Shown: piece after piece, positions 17,450 through 25,796 of the stretch
Numbering within the stretch: position 1 is the first letter of the stretch
Layout: every line of letters starts with the position of its first letter
NCBI RefSeq assembly: GCF_007859755.1
Contig: NZ_SJPF01000004.1
Location: 744,894 to 808,893 of the forward strand
Source of the DNA: Blastopirellula retiformator
GTDB taxonomy: Bacteria; Planctomycetota; Planctomycetia; Pirellulales; Pirellulaceae
Length of the DNA stretch: 64,000 nt
Direction of reading: 5' to 3'
Translations under genes and position numbers: made by a program
The notes under the pieces: generated by a model
What the model was told of the DNA's origin: nothing
Databases searched by the model: none
The model's input: the letters and a program-made list of their open reading frames with translations, nothing else

Positions 17450-18058
17450 CAGACCAGAGCCCCATCCAATTGACCGTCACCAGCAAGCCACCAGCGTGAG
17501 TCCACATCCTGCCATGCTAAAGCGAGCGACGCAACAGAGCAGGGGAGTAGCACCCGTTTTTGGGCCCGTCAAGTTGCCTCCCAAACCACCGCCCAGAATC
17601 TCCAAATCATGCGGCTTGAAGACGCTTCAAATCAGGGGCGGCGCCAGCAGCGAAAACCCAACCGAATTCAGCTCGCGCGGCGACGCCTGTCGGCGATCAA
17701 AAACATGCTCCGGCGACCAAGCCGACTCCGCTTCACGCGAGACCAAATTGCGCCCACCTAACGCCGCGCCAGAGCGGCGACTTTCTCTCAGCCGACAGAC
17801 GCAACTCGCGCCCAAAATGCATCCGCATTTCCAATCGCCTTACGGCGAGCAGCCAAAGCCGACGTAGCGACAACAGAGAACCCACCAACGCCCTAGAAAC
17901 GGCCCTGGGCAAGCCAATCCCCGGAAAAGCAGGGCCCAGCCAGAACCCCACTTCAACGTCCGATAATGTTTGTTATGTTCGGTTACGGGCCTATTTTTAC
18001 CGGGTTTTGGCAATTGGGGCCAAAACCCGGTTCCCTGCACCGAGAAGCCGGGACGGGG
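17450..18058. other. 600-base gap with a perfect 12-bp hairpin
   Basis: No convincing gene is seen. Open frames here have protein-like length but low-complexity, unrelated translations. At 17999-18031, ACCGGGTTTTGG and its exact complement enclose a 9-base loop. T residues precede rather than follow the stem on the plus strand, and A residues follow it on the minus strand, so it does not fit a standard intrinsic terminator for either direction; it lies just beyond the stop of the minus-strand PLD-like gene. Confidence 0.5.
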
Positions 18059-18784
18059 TTATCTGGCGTCGTTTTTCAACTGCTCACCGACACTCGGCGG
18101 CCACAGAAAGTATGGCCCAAAGCGTTTGCTGAACTTGAATTCACCACCGGCTGCCTTGCCGGCTTCAGTGATAAATTGGCGTCCTTCACGCAGCTCAAGA
18201 TAGCCGCTTTCGACCAAGCTTTTCGAGATCGATTCAGTGCTCACGCCGACCTGCTTCGCAAGCTTGGACGTCGTCAATTTCTCGTAGACCGCTTCCGCCA
18301 AAACCAGGTCCCCTTCCTCGTCATCTCCAGTGAGATCGACAGCATGCGAGACGCGCAGAATTCGCTTGATTTCTTCAAAGGCGTTTTCAAAGATTTCCGG
18401 GTCGGATCGTCGCGAGAAATAGACGCCCATTTCGTAGTTGTTCACCTGACTGAATTCATAGAGATTCAAGCTGGTTATTACGCCGCCAGCCTCAGTTAGA
18501 TAGCACTTCGCATGCAGATTTTCGCAATAGCTTGTCTTTATCGAATCGACGCCGCGAAGCCAATCGACCTCGGCCGCAGACAAGCTGGTCTTCCCATAGA
18601 CGAGACGAACATCGACCCCAGATGCGGCTCGCTCAACAATCAAGTCGCGCAATCGAGGCGCGACCTTCACAAAGGGACTGACCAAGAACAGATTGCCAGT
18701 GCACTTCTTGATCAACTCTTCCAGGTAATACGTTGTCGCACTCGTATTCAAGAATTTCGCCACGCCCTGCCCCTTCGACACCAA
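18059..18784 (-). CDS. phospholipase D-like domain protein
   Basis: A 241-residue protein with one PLD-type half-site. The strand-loop motif NLHAKCYLTEAGG gives His91 and Lys93; the third HKD position is Glu98 rather than Asp, followed by SLNLYEF where a GSxN motif is usual. A single HKD implies a homodimeric active site, as in Nuc-type nucleases and BfiI-like enzymes. Residues about 175-225 look like a winged helix (LTTSKLAKQVGVSTESISKS), suggesting DNA binding. It is more likely a nuclease or nucleic-acid-binding protein than a lipase. ATG 18784 is the first start; the gene stands alone. The exact substrate is unknown. Confidence 0.7.
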   Translation of the reverse strand: MVSKGQGVAKFLNTSATTYYLEELIKKCTGNLFLVSPFVKVAPRLRDLIVERAASGVDVRLVYGKTSLSAAEVDWLRGVDSIKTSYCENLHAKCYLTEAGGVITSLNLYEFSQVNNYEMGVYFSRRSDPEIFENAFEEIKRILRVSHAVDLTGDDEEGDLVLAEAVYEKLTTSKLAKQVGVSTESISKSLVESGYLELREGRQFITEAGKAAGGEFKFSKRFGPYFLWPPSVGEQLKNDAR

Positions 18785-18886
18785 TCCCGTCCAAACCAGG
18801 GATTATGCCGAGCATTGCAGGGGGGCGCCATACAGCCACATGCGACTACAGAATCATTAACACAAAGTTAAGAATTCGGCCGATGA

Positions 18887-19876
18887 TTAGTACCGCCGAT
18901 ATTGCCCGCCGTTGGGCTGCGGAAGATAGCCCTGGGGATAATAACCTTGCGGCGGCGCCTGCTGCGGATAGTTCGGCTGCGGCGCGTAATTGGGCTGCTG
19001 GTACATCGGCTGTTGATAGCCTTGCGGAGCGTAGCTCGGTTGCTGTTGATAACCTTGCGAAGCCGGGCCCCAGCGCTGATCGATTTGCTGCTGCACTTGA
19101 TCACGCAGGTTCTGCTGAAACTGGTTCACGTACGGCTGGGTCGTTTGCTGCGGATTCTGAAGAGCCTGATCGACGGCGCCTTGGATCTGGCCATAGTCCG
19201 CCTTCAGCTGACCATAGGTCTGCTGCCAGTTCTGCGTCCATTGCTGAGGAATCGGCTGGAACTCGCCCGGCTGCTGTCCGCCCACCGGAGCATTCGTCGC
19301 TGGAGCAGCCGGATCCTGGCCGCCGCCAGGCAAGATATTGGCGGTGGTGATCGACGGCTGTTCGCCAATCTGCTGCTGGAAATTATCGATGTACGGCTTC
19401 ACAGCCGCGTGAACTTCCTGCGGCATGATCGCTTGCGCTTTGTCGATCACGCGAGAGATATAGTAGCCCGACCTCGACGACACGATCTCTTGTCGGCGAT
19501 CGCCGGTGGCGAAGGCGACGGCGAACATCGTGATGATGATGCACAGCAGGGCGCCTTTGGCCGCGCCCAGCAAAGCGCCGACCTGACGATCGAAGTCCTT
19601 TAGCTTCATGCTTTCGATCGTCTTCGAGATAAAGCGAAAACCGACCCAGACGACCAGCGAGCAGCCGACGTAAAGTGCTAGCATCGCGGCCAGCTTGTTC
19701 CACGGCGGCTCCATCGGAAAGAGGGCGGCGACCGGCTCACGCAGTTGGACCGACAGAACGTAGCTGGCGAAAATCGACGCGAACGAGGCGATCTGCCACG
19801 CCATTCCTTTGTACAAACCCCAGGCAGTCGCCCCGAGCAGCACAATCACCATCAATACGTCGTATCCATTCGCCAT
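18887..19876 (-). CDS. CvpA family membrane protein with Gln/Pro/Tyr-rich tail
   Basis: A 329-residue protein. Residues 1-125 contain four membrane segments in the CvpA arrangement (DVLMVIVLLGATAWGLYKG; SFASIFASYVLSV; MLALYVGCSLVVWVGFRF; GALLCIIITMFAVAF) with the KDFDRQVGALLGAAKGA loop typical of the family. Residues about 170-329 are extremely rich in Gln, Pro and Tyr (QGYQQPMYQQPNYAPQPNY), a likely disordered cytoplasmic or periplasmic tail roughly as long as the domain itself. CvpA proteins are linked to colicin V production and envelope homeostasis; the planctomycete tail has no known role. The gene is monocistronic. Confidence 0.8.
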   Translation of the reverse strand: MANGYDVLMVIVLLGATAWGLYKGMAWQIASFASIFASYVLSVQLREPVAALFPMEPPWNKLAAMLALYVGCSLVVWVGFRFISKTIESMKLKDFDRQVGALLGAAKGALLCIIITMFAVAFATGDRRQEIVSSRSGYYISRVIDKAQAIMPQEVHAAVKPYIDNFQQQIGEQPSITTANILPGGGQDPAAPATNAPVGGQQPGEFQPIPQQWTQNWQQTYGQLKADYGQIQGAVDQALQNPQQTTQPYVNQFQQNLRDQVQQQIDQRWGPASQGYQQQPSYAPQGYQQPMYQQPNYAPQPNYPQQAPPQGYYPQGYLPQPNGGQYRRY

Positions 19877-20104
19877 CGCGGGGCGCCTTCTTGCTTCAAC
19901 TCGGTCCTAGATGCAGTGCGGACATGCGCACCGCGGCGAAGCAGTATATCGGTCCGCGACGCGGGCTCGAAGATCAGTTTCACCCAGCTGCTAGCAGTCC
20001 AATCGTTTTGGACTGGCGTCGGCTCGGCGGTTTCGCGTACAACCGCACCTCGCCAAACAATAGAATGACGCGGACCGATTTCGAAGGATCGAAGCAGGGG
20101 ACTC

Positions 20105-20878
20105 ATGGCCGGTTTCAACACCCACATCACGACCAGCACCATCGTCGGCATTGGCTATGGCGCCGCGGCCTACGTCTTTATGCCGGAAGTCGCCAATGGC
20201 GAAACCGTCACGATCACCACCTGCATGCTGACCGCCGGACTCTGCAGCATCGCCGGCATCTTGCCCGACCTCGACAGCGGATCGGGCCGCCCGGTGAAAG
20301 AGATCTCGGCCTTCGTCGCCGCGATGGCGCCGATGTTGATGATCGACCGCTTTCGGCGATTCGGCATGGGGCCGGAAGAGATCGCGCTGGCCGGCGCCAT
20401 CATCTATATGGTGATCCGCTTCGGCGTCGCCGAGGTCTTTAAGAAATACACCAAGCATCGCGGCATGTGGCACAGCATCCCGGCCGCCATCAGCGTTGCG
20501 CTCGTGGCGTTTCTGGTCGTCTCGGGCGAACGGCTCGACGTGCGGCTATTGAAAGCGAGCGCCGTTTTCCTTGGTTTCATGGTGCACCTGACCCTGGACG
20601 AGATATGGAGCGTCGAATGGCATGGAGTGATGCCGCGCTTCAAGAAGTCGTTCGGTACCGCGATCAAGTTCTGGAACCCCAACAGCATGTGGTCGAACTT
20701 CTCGACCTATTCCAAGCTGGCGATCCTGGTGATGGCCGCGGTCGGCGATCCGATTCTCATGCAACAATACCATCTACATCGCACGCCGGAAGAAATGCAG
20801 GCCGCAGCTCCTGGGACTGTGCCGACGCAACCGCCGGAAATCGCGACCGAGCCGTTGACCTTTCCGATCACCCGCTGA
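20105..20878 (+). CDS. DUF457/YdjM-like membrane metal-dependent hydrolase
   Basis: A 257-residue inner-membrane protein matching the DUF457 (YdjM, LexA-binding membrane hydrolase) pattern: an early THITTS motif, ILPDLDSGSG (about residues 55-64) and HRGMWHS (about 118-124), whose His and Asp residues are thought to bind metal, plus several hydrophobic helices. The family's biochemical activity is not defined. ATG 20105 follows AGGGGACTC. The next gene begins 2 bases after the stop, so they form an operon. Confidence 0.75.
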   Translation: MAGFNTHITTSTIVGIGYGAAAYVFMPEVANGETVTITTCMLTAGLCSIAGILPDLDSGSGRPVKEISAFVAAMAPMLMIDRFRRFGMGPEEIALAGAIIYMVIRFGVAEVFKKYTKHRGMWHSIPAAISVALVAFLVVSGERLDVRLLKASAVFLGFMVHLTLDEIWSVEWHGVMPRFKKSFGTAIKFWNPNSMWSNFSTYSKLAILVMAAVGDPILMQQYHLHRTPEEMQAAAPGTVPTQPPEIATEPLTFPITR

Positions 20879-20879
20879 T

Positions 20880-21353
20880 ATGCAAACTCCGCTTACGCTT
20901 TATCCCAGCGGTCGCCGCGCGATCCTGATCGCTTGCGCTAGTACGATCCTGGCCCTGTCTTGCGTTGGACTTGGACTGACCGGCAAAGAGATCGGATACA
21001 TCGCAGCGGCGTTCTTCGTCGGCTGCGGCGCGCTTGGCACGATGGAAATTTGGCCCGGCAGTTCTTCGCTGCGAATCGACGAGACCGGCATCCGATACTG
21101 CTACCTGTTTACGTCGCATCACATCGCGTGGAACGAGATCGCCAACTTCGAGACCGAACTGGTCAGCCACTCGGGCCTGTGGGGGCAACAGATGGTCGGA
21201 CTCAACTATGTCAATCGAAACGAGCCGTCCAACAAACGCTATCGCCTGGACGAACTGCTGCCGAACAACTTTGGCCGCGACGCCAAGTCGTTGGCGAAAC
21301 TGCTGAATGAATATCGTCAGCACTTCGTAGAAGATCCGCAGCCATCAGGTTAG
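20880..21353 (+). CDS. hypothetical membrane-anchored protein, PH-like fold possible
   Basis: A 157-residue protein with two adjacent membrane segments (about residues 13-35 and 38-57) followed by a soluble beta-rich part (SLRIDETGIRYCYLFTSHHIAWNEIANFE), a pattern shared with bacterial PH-like membrane proteins. The ATG lies 2 bases after the DUF457 gene's stop, giving translational coupling. No catalytic motif is seen; the pairing with the DUF457 gene is the only functional hint. Confidence 0.6.
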   Translation: MQTPLTLYPSGRRAILIACASTILALSCVGLGLTGKEIGYIAAAFFVGCGALGTMEIWPGSSSLRIDETGIRYCYLFTSHHIAWNEIANFETELVSHSGLWGQQMVGLNYVNRNEPSNKRYRLDELLPNNFGRDAKSLAKLLNEYRQHFVEDPQPSG

Positions 21354-21387
21354 CCGCGACAGATCCTTCTGTCGGGGCGGCGCAGCC

Positions 21388-21492
21388 GCAGGAAGCATCA
21401 ACTCGCGGCTGGTAGCGGGGCGAAGATGTCCAATCTCAAACGACATAGCCATCCGCCGATCGAGAACCGTATCTCGGCCTGATGCTTCCTGC
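21388..21492. repeat. inverted repeat between convergent genes
   Basis: GCAGGAAGCATCA at 21388-21400 and its exact complement at 21480-21492 flank an 80-base spacer; a small GACAGA/TCTGTC hairpin (21358-21373) lies just before. The gap separates a plus-strand gene from the convergent dtd gene and may contribute to transcript ends. Confidence 0.5.
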
Positions 21493-21506
21493 CGACGTCG
21501 TCGGCG

Positions 21507-21956
21507 TCAAAACTTTTTGCCGCTATCAAGCAGCAACGTCACCGGCCCGTCGTTGATCAGCGACACTTTCATATCAGCGCGAAAGATCCCGGTCTCGACC
21601 GGCAGCCCCAAATTCCGCACGGCGGCGACATACTCTTCGTACAGCGCGTTGGCCAACTCAGGCGGCGCCGCGCCGGTGAAGCCGGGCCGACGCCCTTTGC
21701 GACAGTCGCCTAGCAGCGTGAACTGACTGACCGCCAAGACCGCGCCGCCGATGTCGACGACCGAGAGATTCATCTTGCCGGCGTCATCTTCAAAGATCCG
21801 CAAGTTGGCCGTCTTGTCCGCGATGTAAGCGACGTCGGCCGCGCCATCTTCCGGCTCGACGCCCAATAGCACCAACAAGCCGCGCTCTATCTGGCCAACC
21901 ACTTCGCCATCAACACGAACGCTGGCGGAAGAAACTCGCTGCACAACCGCTCTCAC
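21507..21956 (-). CDS. dtd: D-aminoacyl-tRNA deacylase
   Basis: A 149-residue DTD enzyme that hydrolyses D-amino acids mischarged to tRNA. The family start [12 protein letters not shown], the catalytic-pocket motif [17 protein letters not shown] and the C-terminal NDGPVT cis-Gly-Pro motif are all present. The start is GTG 21956; the frame is open to 22019, but the upstream residues are not family-like and DTD proteins begin (M)RAVVQRV. The length is typical (about 145-150). The gene is flanked by repeat-rich DNA upstream. Nothing is unusual in the active site. Confidence 0.93.
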   Translation of the reverse strand: MRAVVQRVSSASVRVDGEVVGQIERGLLVLLGVEPEDGAADVAYIADKTANLRIFEDDAGKMNLSVVDIGGAVLAVSQFTLLGDCRKGRRPGFTGAAPPELANALYEEYVAAVRNLGLPVETGIFRADMKVSLINDGPVTLLLDSGKKF

Positions 21957-22090
21957 GGGAATTTGCTCCTGGGGCGGCGGCGAGATTCTAAACGAAGCCC
22001 CCCTGCCCTGCTCTATCAATGTCGCAAAATAACGAAAGCGCCGATTAGATCAGCACGCGATCGCGCGAGCAAGGGAACGCGCGCCTCAAC

Positions 22091-22158
22091 CGGGTGGCCC
22101 GACCATGTCTGCTGCAGGCTGATTGGGTTGCGCAGCAACAAGATGCCTTACCAGGCGG
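22091..22158 (+). repeat. dispersed repeat D, copy
   Basis: Starts CGGGTGGCCCGACCATGTCT and continues to GCGCAGCAACAAGATGCC. Related copies lie at 31789-31854 (same strand), 34372-34440 (reverse) and, partly, 44187-44234. A shorter reverse relative lies at 22196-22255 (GTCTTGTTGCTGAAGCAACCC), so this region holds an inverted pair. Confidence 0.7.
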
Positions 22159-22257
22159 TTTGCCCTATGCAAACCTTGTCGATATCTTCAACCGAATGGT
22201 GAAGCGTCTTGTTGCTGAAGCAACCCGGCCAGTTCTCTCGAACTGCCCGGGCTACCC

Positions 22258-22315
22258 TCGATACTATAGATCTACGCGTTGACTTGTCGATACTATAGAT
22301 CTACGCGTTGACTTG
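22258..22315 (+). repeat. two perfect 29-bp tandem repeats
   Basis: The 29-base unit starting TCGATACTATAGATCTACGC occurs twice in direct succession (22258-22286 and 22287-22315) with no differences. It lies between dispersed repeats D and B. It is too short for a CRISPR and has no spacer. Confidence 0.85.
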
Positions 22316-22320
22316 ATGGT

Positions 22321-22353
22321 CGCCGCATTCCCGCGGCTTGCGCCTCGGGTTAG
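22321..22353 (-). repeat. dispersed repeat B, copy
   Basis: Reads CGCCGCATTCCCGCGGCTTG and ends GGGTTAG, the reverse orientation of the TAGCCCG...GAGGGAATGCGG repeat seen at 31668, 34001 and 43937. It lies just before the terminator of the sialate O-acetylesterase gene. Confidence 0.75.
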
Positions 22354-22368
22354 TGTTGGATTGCGCGC

Positions 22369-22402
22369 AAAAAAACGCTCGCGCCTGTTCGACGCGAGCG
22401 TT
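22369..22402 (-). terminator. intrinsic terminator of the sialate O-acetylesterase gene
   Basis: On the minus strand AACGCTCGCG pairs with CGCGAGCGTT across a 9-base loop and is followed by a run of T (A residues 22369-22375 on the plus strand). It lies 27 bases after the stop codon. Confidence 0.9.
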
Positions 22403-22428
22403 CTGAGTTTCAACTTTCGGCGACCAAC

Positions 22429-23931
22429 TTATTCGGCCGGCTTGTCGCTGCGGAACGGCGTAGCGGGAAGGCCTGCGTTGTTTTGCAGCGTGCAGACCGG
22501 GTTGTTGGCCCACGCGTAGCGAACGCTGACCGGCTCGGCGACTTCGCTGCTCCAGACTTCGACCTTGTCTTCACCGACCAGCTTGGCGTCGGCCCAGACA
22601 TACTGGCCGTCGGCGCCGGCGATGGCGAAACCTTTCGGCTCTTTGGCGTCGAACGAATAGAGCGGAATGCCGAACGTATCAAACGTCACGACCGCCTTCT
22701 TCCCCTTCACTTCCAGGCTCTTGAATCGCGGGCTGCGATACGGAACGTTGATGCCGTAGTCGCGAGCCAGCGCGATACGCGCCAGACGCTTGGCGACGTC
22801 TTGCTTGTTGCGGGGATGAATGTCGCGACCTTCGCCGATGTCGATGATGACCGCTTCGCCGGTGTTGGGCAGCTTGTCCATCGTCGAGGTTTGCGACTCG
22901 CGCAAGATCGCCCAGTTGCTCTCGCCTGGCTCCGGCTGCTCGGCCATGAAGTCGGCCAACTGCACCCAGTAAAACGGGAAGTCCCCTTGCTGCCAATCTT
23001 CGCGCCAGTTGGAAATCATCAGCGGGAAGAGATGACCATACTCTTGCGGACGACCGGCGTTCGATTCTCCCTGGTACCAGATGGCGCCACGAATTCCATA
23101 GCCGACGATCGGCGCCAGGCAACCGTTGTACAGATTGGCCGGGCGATGGTTGCCGTTGGCGCCGGGGTCTTTCGGCTTCTCTAGCTTTTCGCCATTGGCG
23201 GAGGCCGTCTTGAAGGCTTCCATTTTCGCTTCGTAGTCGGCGACTCGTTTGTCCCAACCGTCGAGCATGCCGGCGTAACGGTCTTCTCCTTCCAACACGT
23301 CGCGGCGCACCCAGGCTTCCGCCGCTGAACCGCCCCACGAGTTGTCGATCAAACCGACCGGCACGTCGAGCGTCTGCTGCAGTTGGCGACCAAAGAAGTA
23401 GCCAACGGCGGAGAAATCCTTGACCGTCTCCGGCGTGCAAACTTCCCATTTGCCATTGAAGTCGCCTTGCGGCGATTGCGCGGCGCGATTGGGAACAGTG
23501 ATCAACCGCAGCTCGGGCAGCTTAGCGGTCATCTCTTCCAGCAAATGATCGTTGGCCCGCGAGACCGGCCACTGCATGTTCGACTGGCCGGAGCAAACCC
23601 AGACCTCGCCGACCAGCACGTCTTCGATCGCGATTTCATTCTGGCCCTTGATCACCAAGCGATGCGGACCACCGGCGGGGAGCGCATCCAACTTGACCTT
23701 CCAATTGCCATCGCCGTCGGCGGTCGTTTTGCCTTCGAGCGAAGCGACCGAGACGGCGACTTCTTCCCCTTTGGCGGCGGTTCCCCAGACGACGACCGGG
23801 ATGTCGCGTTGCAGGACCATGTGATCAGTAAACAAGGCCGGCACTTTTACTTCGGCCTGCAGTTGGCCGGCCGAAAACAGCGCCGACAAACCAAGGGCCG
23901 CGGCGGCCAGGTGGCGAAATCGTAGCTTCAT
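22429..23931 (-). CDS. secreted sialate O-acetylesterase
   Basis: A 500-residue exported esterase. After a signal peptide (LAAAALGLSALFSAGQLQA, cleavage near residue 26) comes an Ig-like N-terminal domain (VPALFTDHMVLQRD) and then an SGNH-type catalytic domain: VWVCSGQSNMQWP with nucleophile Ser117, GLIDNSWGGSAAEAW, IWYQGESNA, and the RDIHPRNKQDVAKRLA segment carrying the catalytic Asp and His. Family members remove O-acetyl groups from sialic acids or plant and algal polysaccharides; planctomycetes often have many. The frame is open to 24060, but ATG 23931 gives a proper signal peptide and follows GGGAG. The start region faces a divergently transcribed DUF1080 gene. Confidence 0.88.
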   Translation of the reverse strand: MKLRFRHLAAAALGLSALFSAGQLQAEVKVPALFTDHMVLQRDIPVVVWGTAAKGEEVAVSVASLEGKTTADGDGNWKVKLDALPAGGPHRLVIKGQNEIAIEDVLVGEVWVCSGQSNMQWPVSRANDHLLEEMTAKLPELRLITVPNRAAQSPQGDFNGKWEVCTPETVKDFSAVGYFFGRQLQQTLDVPVGLIDNSWGGSAAEAWVRRDVLEGEDRYAGMLDGWDKRVADYEAKMEAFKTASANGEKLEKPKDPGANGNHRPANLYNGCLAPIVGYGIRGAIWYQGESNAGRPQEYGHLFPLMISNWREDWQQGDFPFYWVQLADFMAEQPEPGESNWAILRESQTSTMDKLPNTGEAVIIDIGEGRDIHPRNKQDVAKRLARIALARDYGINVPYRSPRFKSLEVKGKKAVVTFDTFGIPLYSFDAKEPKGFAIAGADGQYVWADAKLVGEDKVEVWSSEVAEPVSVRYAWANNPVCTLQNNAGLPATPFRSDKPAE

Positions 23932-24177
23932 CAAGAATCTCCCTGGTGAGGTGAACTGGGTGGTGGGATCCGTTTGGTGGGAATCGGCCATTATAGTTGC
24001 CAAACGTGCAAATGGCATTTCACAAGAAATGGCAACTATTTTCGGTTGATTCGAGCCCACTAGTCAATCATGGGGTACAAAACGAGAGGACTGATCGACA
24101 ATGCTCAGATTCTCAACTATTCTGAGATTCTGACACTCGCCCCGTTCACCCCCCCTGCCCTACTCTTGGAATCAAAT

Positions 24178-24867
24178 ATGTTGAAGCGAATCGTACCGGC
24201 CCTGATGCTGGGCTTAGCTCTCTGCTCGTTCTCGCACGCAGAAGATAAGGAAGGTTTCCAGCCGCTGTTTAACGGCAAGAACCTGGAAGGCTTTACCAAA
24301 CATGGCGGCAAGGCGACCTACGCGATCGAAGGGGACGAAATCGTCGGCACCTCGACGCTGAACACGCCCAACACCTTCTTGTGCACCGACAAGGAATATG
24401 GCGACTTCATCCTGGAAGTCGACTTCAAAGTCGATCCGAAGCTCAACTCGGGCATCCAGATTCGCAGCCAGGTCTTTGCCGAAGACAAGGAAATTGAAGT
24501 CGGAGACGGCAAGACGAAGAAGATGTCCAAAGATCGCGTTCATGGTTACCAGGTCGAAATCGATCCTTCCGCCCGCGCTTGGAGCGGCGGCATCTATGAC
24601 GAAGCGCGACGCGGCTGGTTGAACAACCTGAAGGACAACCCGGAAGCGCAGAAGGCGTTCAAGCAAGACGATTGGAATCACTACCGCATCGAATGCCGCG
24701 GCGACTCGATCAAGACCTGGATCAACGGCGTGCCGGCCGCTGACCTGAAGGATGGCCTGACGTCGAAAGGCTTGATCGCCCTGCAGGTGCATGGCATCGG
24801 CAACGACAAGTCGAAGGATGGTACCCAAGTTCGCTGGAAGAACATCATGATCAAAGAGCTCGACTAA
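24178..24867 (+). CDS. secreted DUF1080 (3-keto-disaccharide hydrolase domain) protein
   Basis: A 229-residue exported protein: signal peptide to about residue 20 ([13 protein letters not shown]), then a DUF1080/LamG-like beta-jelly-roll with [53 protein letters not shown] and [13 protein letters not shown], all canonical. In characterised relatives this fold hydrolyses 3-keto-glycosides or binds sugars. ATG 24178 is used, because the in-frame sequence upstream to 24070 is not signal-like. It is transcribed divergently from the sialate O-acetylesterase gene with a shared 246-base promoter region, suggesting related control. Confidence 0.85.
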   Translation: MLKRIVPALMLGLALCSFSHAEDKEGFQPLFNGKNLEGFTKHGGKATYAIEGDEIVGTSTLNTPNTFLCTDKEYGDFILEVDFKVDPKLNSGIQIRSQVFAEDKEIEVGDGKTKKMSKDRVHGYQVEIDPSARAWSGGIYDEARRGWLNNLKDNPEAQKAFKQDDWNHYRIECRGDSIKTWINGVPAADLKDGLTSKGLIALQVHGIGNDKSKDGTQVRWKNIMIKELD

Positions 24868-24892
24868 CGCTCTTTCGCAATTTGGCCTACGG

Positions 24893-24924
24893 AAAACGCC
24901 GCATAGAAATGTGTGGCGTTTTTT
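24893..24924 (+). terminator. intrinsic terminator after DUF1080 gene
   Basis: AACGCC and GGCGTT enclose a 14-base loop and are followed by six T residues; located about 27 bases past the stop. Confidence 0.75.
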
Positions 24925-25001
24925 CGTTTCGGATCGAGTCGATCTAGCCTTCGTGCTAAAATTCCGACAGCAGTCACCTCCGCAAGCTCTTAGGAAGCAA
25001 C

Positions 25002-25796
25002 GTGAACCTTAGCGCTCCGCAGCCGACCAGTTTCGACTTCAACTTCAACGCCTTCGGCATTCCGGTCCGCGTCAGCGCTTACTTCTGGATCATGGCAGGC
25101 CTGATCGGTTATACGTTTGCCCAGGGAGGAAACGGCATCGCCGATCCGCGGGTATTTGGCCTGACGGTCGTGGTGATCTTCCTATCGATTCTGATTCATG
25201 AACTAGGCCACGCCGTCTTGATGCGGTGGTACGGCTTCTCTCCCAGCATCACGCTTTATCATCTGGGCGGCTTGGCGCACTACGACGGCGGGTTCAATCC
25301 CCATGGCGCTTCGTATCGCCGCGCCGGCAATTCGACTTGGGCGCAAATTGCGATTTCATTCGCAGGGCCATTGGCAGGCTTCTTATTCGCTGGAGCGACG
25401 GTCTTGATTCTAGTCGGCGCCGGTTTCCTGTCGGGTCGACCTCCGCTGGCCTGGGATATCCTCTTCGGCGGCGGCGAAGTCCTGGGCGACGCAACCAGCG
25501 GCGTGCGATCGCTCGTCTGGATCATCTTGTTCATCAACATCTGGTGGGGCGTGTTCAACCTGCTGCCGGTGTATCCTTTGGACGGCGGACAGATCGCGCG
25601 CGAACTGTTCCTCTGGCTCACGCCCTACAACGGCTTGCGCTATTCGCTGTTCGCGTCGATCGGGTTTGCGATCCTGGCGGCGATGTTCTGCATGAGCTTA
25701 CATCAGACCTTTCTAGTGATCATGTTCGCCATAATGGCGATGGGTAACTACCAACAACTCTCCGGAGGGAATTCGTTTGGCGGACGTCCCTGGTAA
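25002..25796 (+). CDS. site-2 protease family (M50) membrane metalloprotease
   Basis: A 264-residue integral membrane protein with the zinc-binding HELGH at residues 66-70 in a hydrophobic helix and the third-ligand motif NLLPVYPLDGG about 120 residues later. Several more hydrophobic helices are present (IAISFAGPLAGFLFAGATVL; IILFINIWWGVF). Such enzymes cut transmembrane substrates, often in sigma-factor signalling, but this minimal form has no PDZ or CBS domain, so its target is open. The start is GTG 25002. The downstream SGNH gene overlaps its end by 20 bases, so the two are cotranscribed. Confidence 0.88.
   Translation: MNLSAPQPTSFDFNFNAFGIPVRVSAYFWIMAGLIGYTFAQGGNGIADPRVFGLTVVVIFLSILIHELGHAVLMRWYGFSPSITLYHLGGLAHYDGGFNPHGASYRRAGNSTWAQIAISFAGPLAGFLFAGATVLILVGAGFLSGRPPLAWDILFGGGEVLGDATSGVRSLVWIILFINIWWGVFNLLPVYPLDGGQIARELFLWLTPYNGLRYSLFASIGFAILAAMFCMSLHQTFLVIMFAIMAMGNYQQLSGGNSFGGRPW

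Noticed and set aside
17310-17867. 185-codon open frame on the plus strand
   Set aside because: It begins antisense to the 16937-17449 gene and its translation is Pro/Ser/Arg-rich without structure; it looks like an accidental frame in GC-rich DNA.
22258-22315. Tandem repeats as a possible CRISPR
   Set aside because: Only two units directly joined, no spacers and no cas genes in the window.
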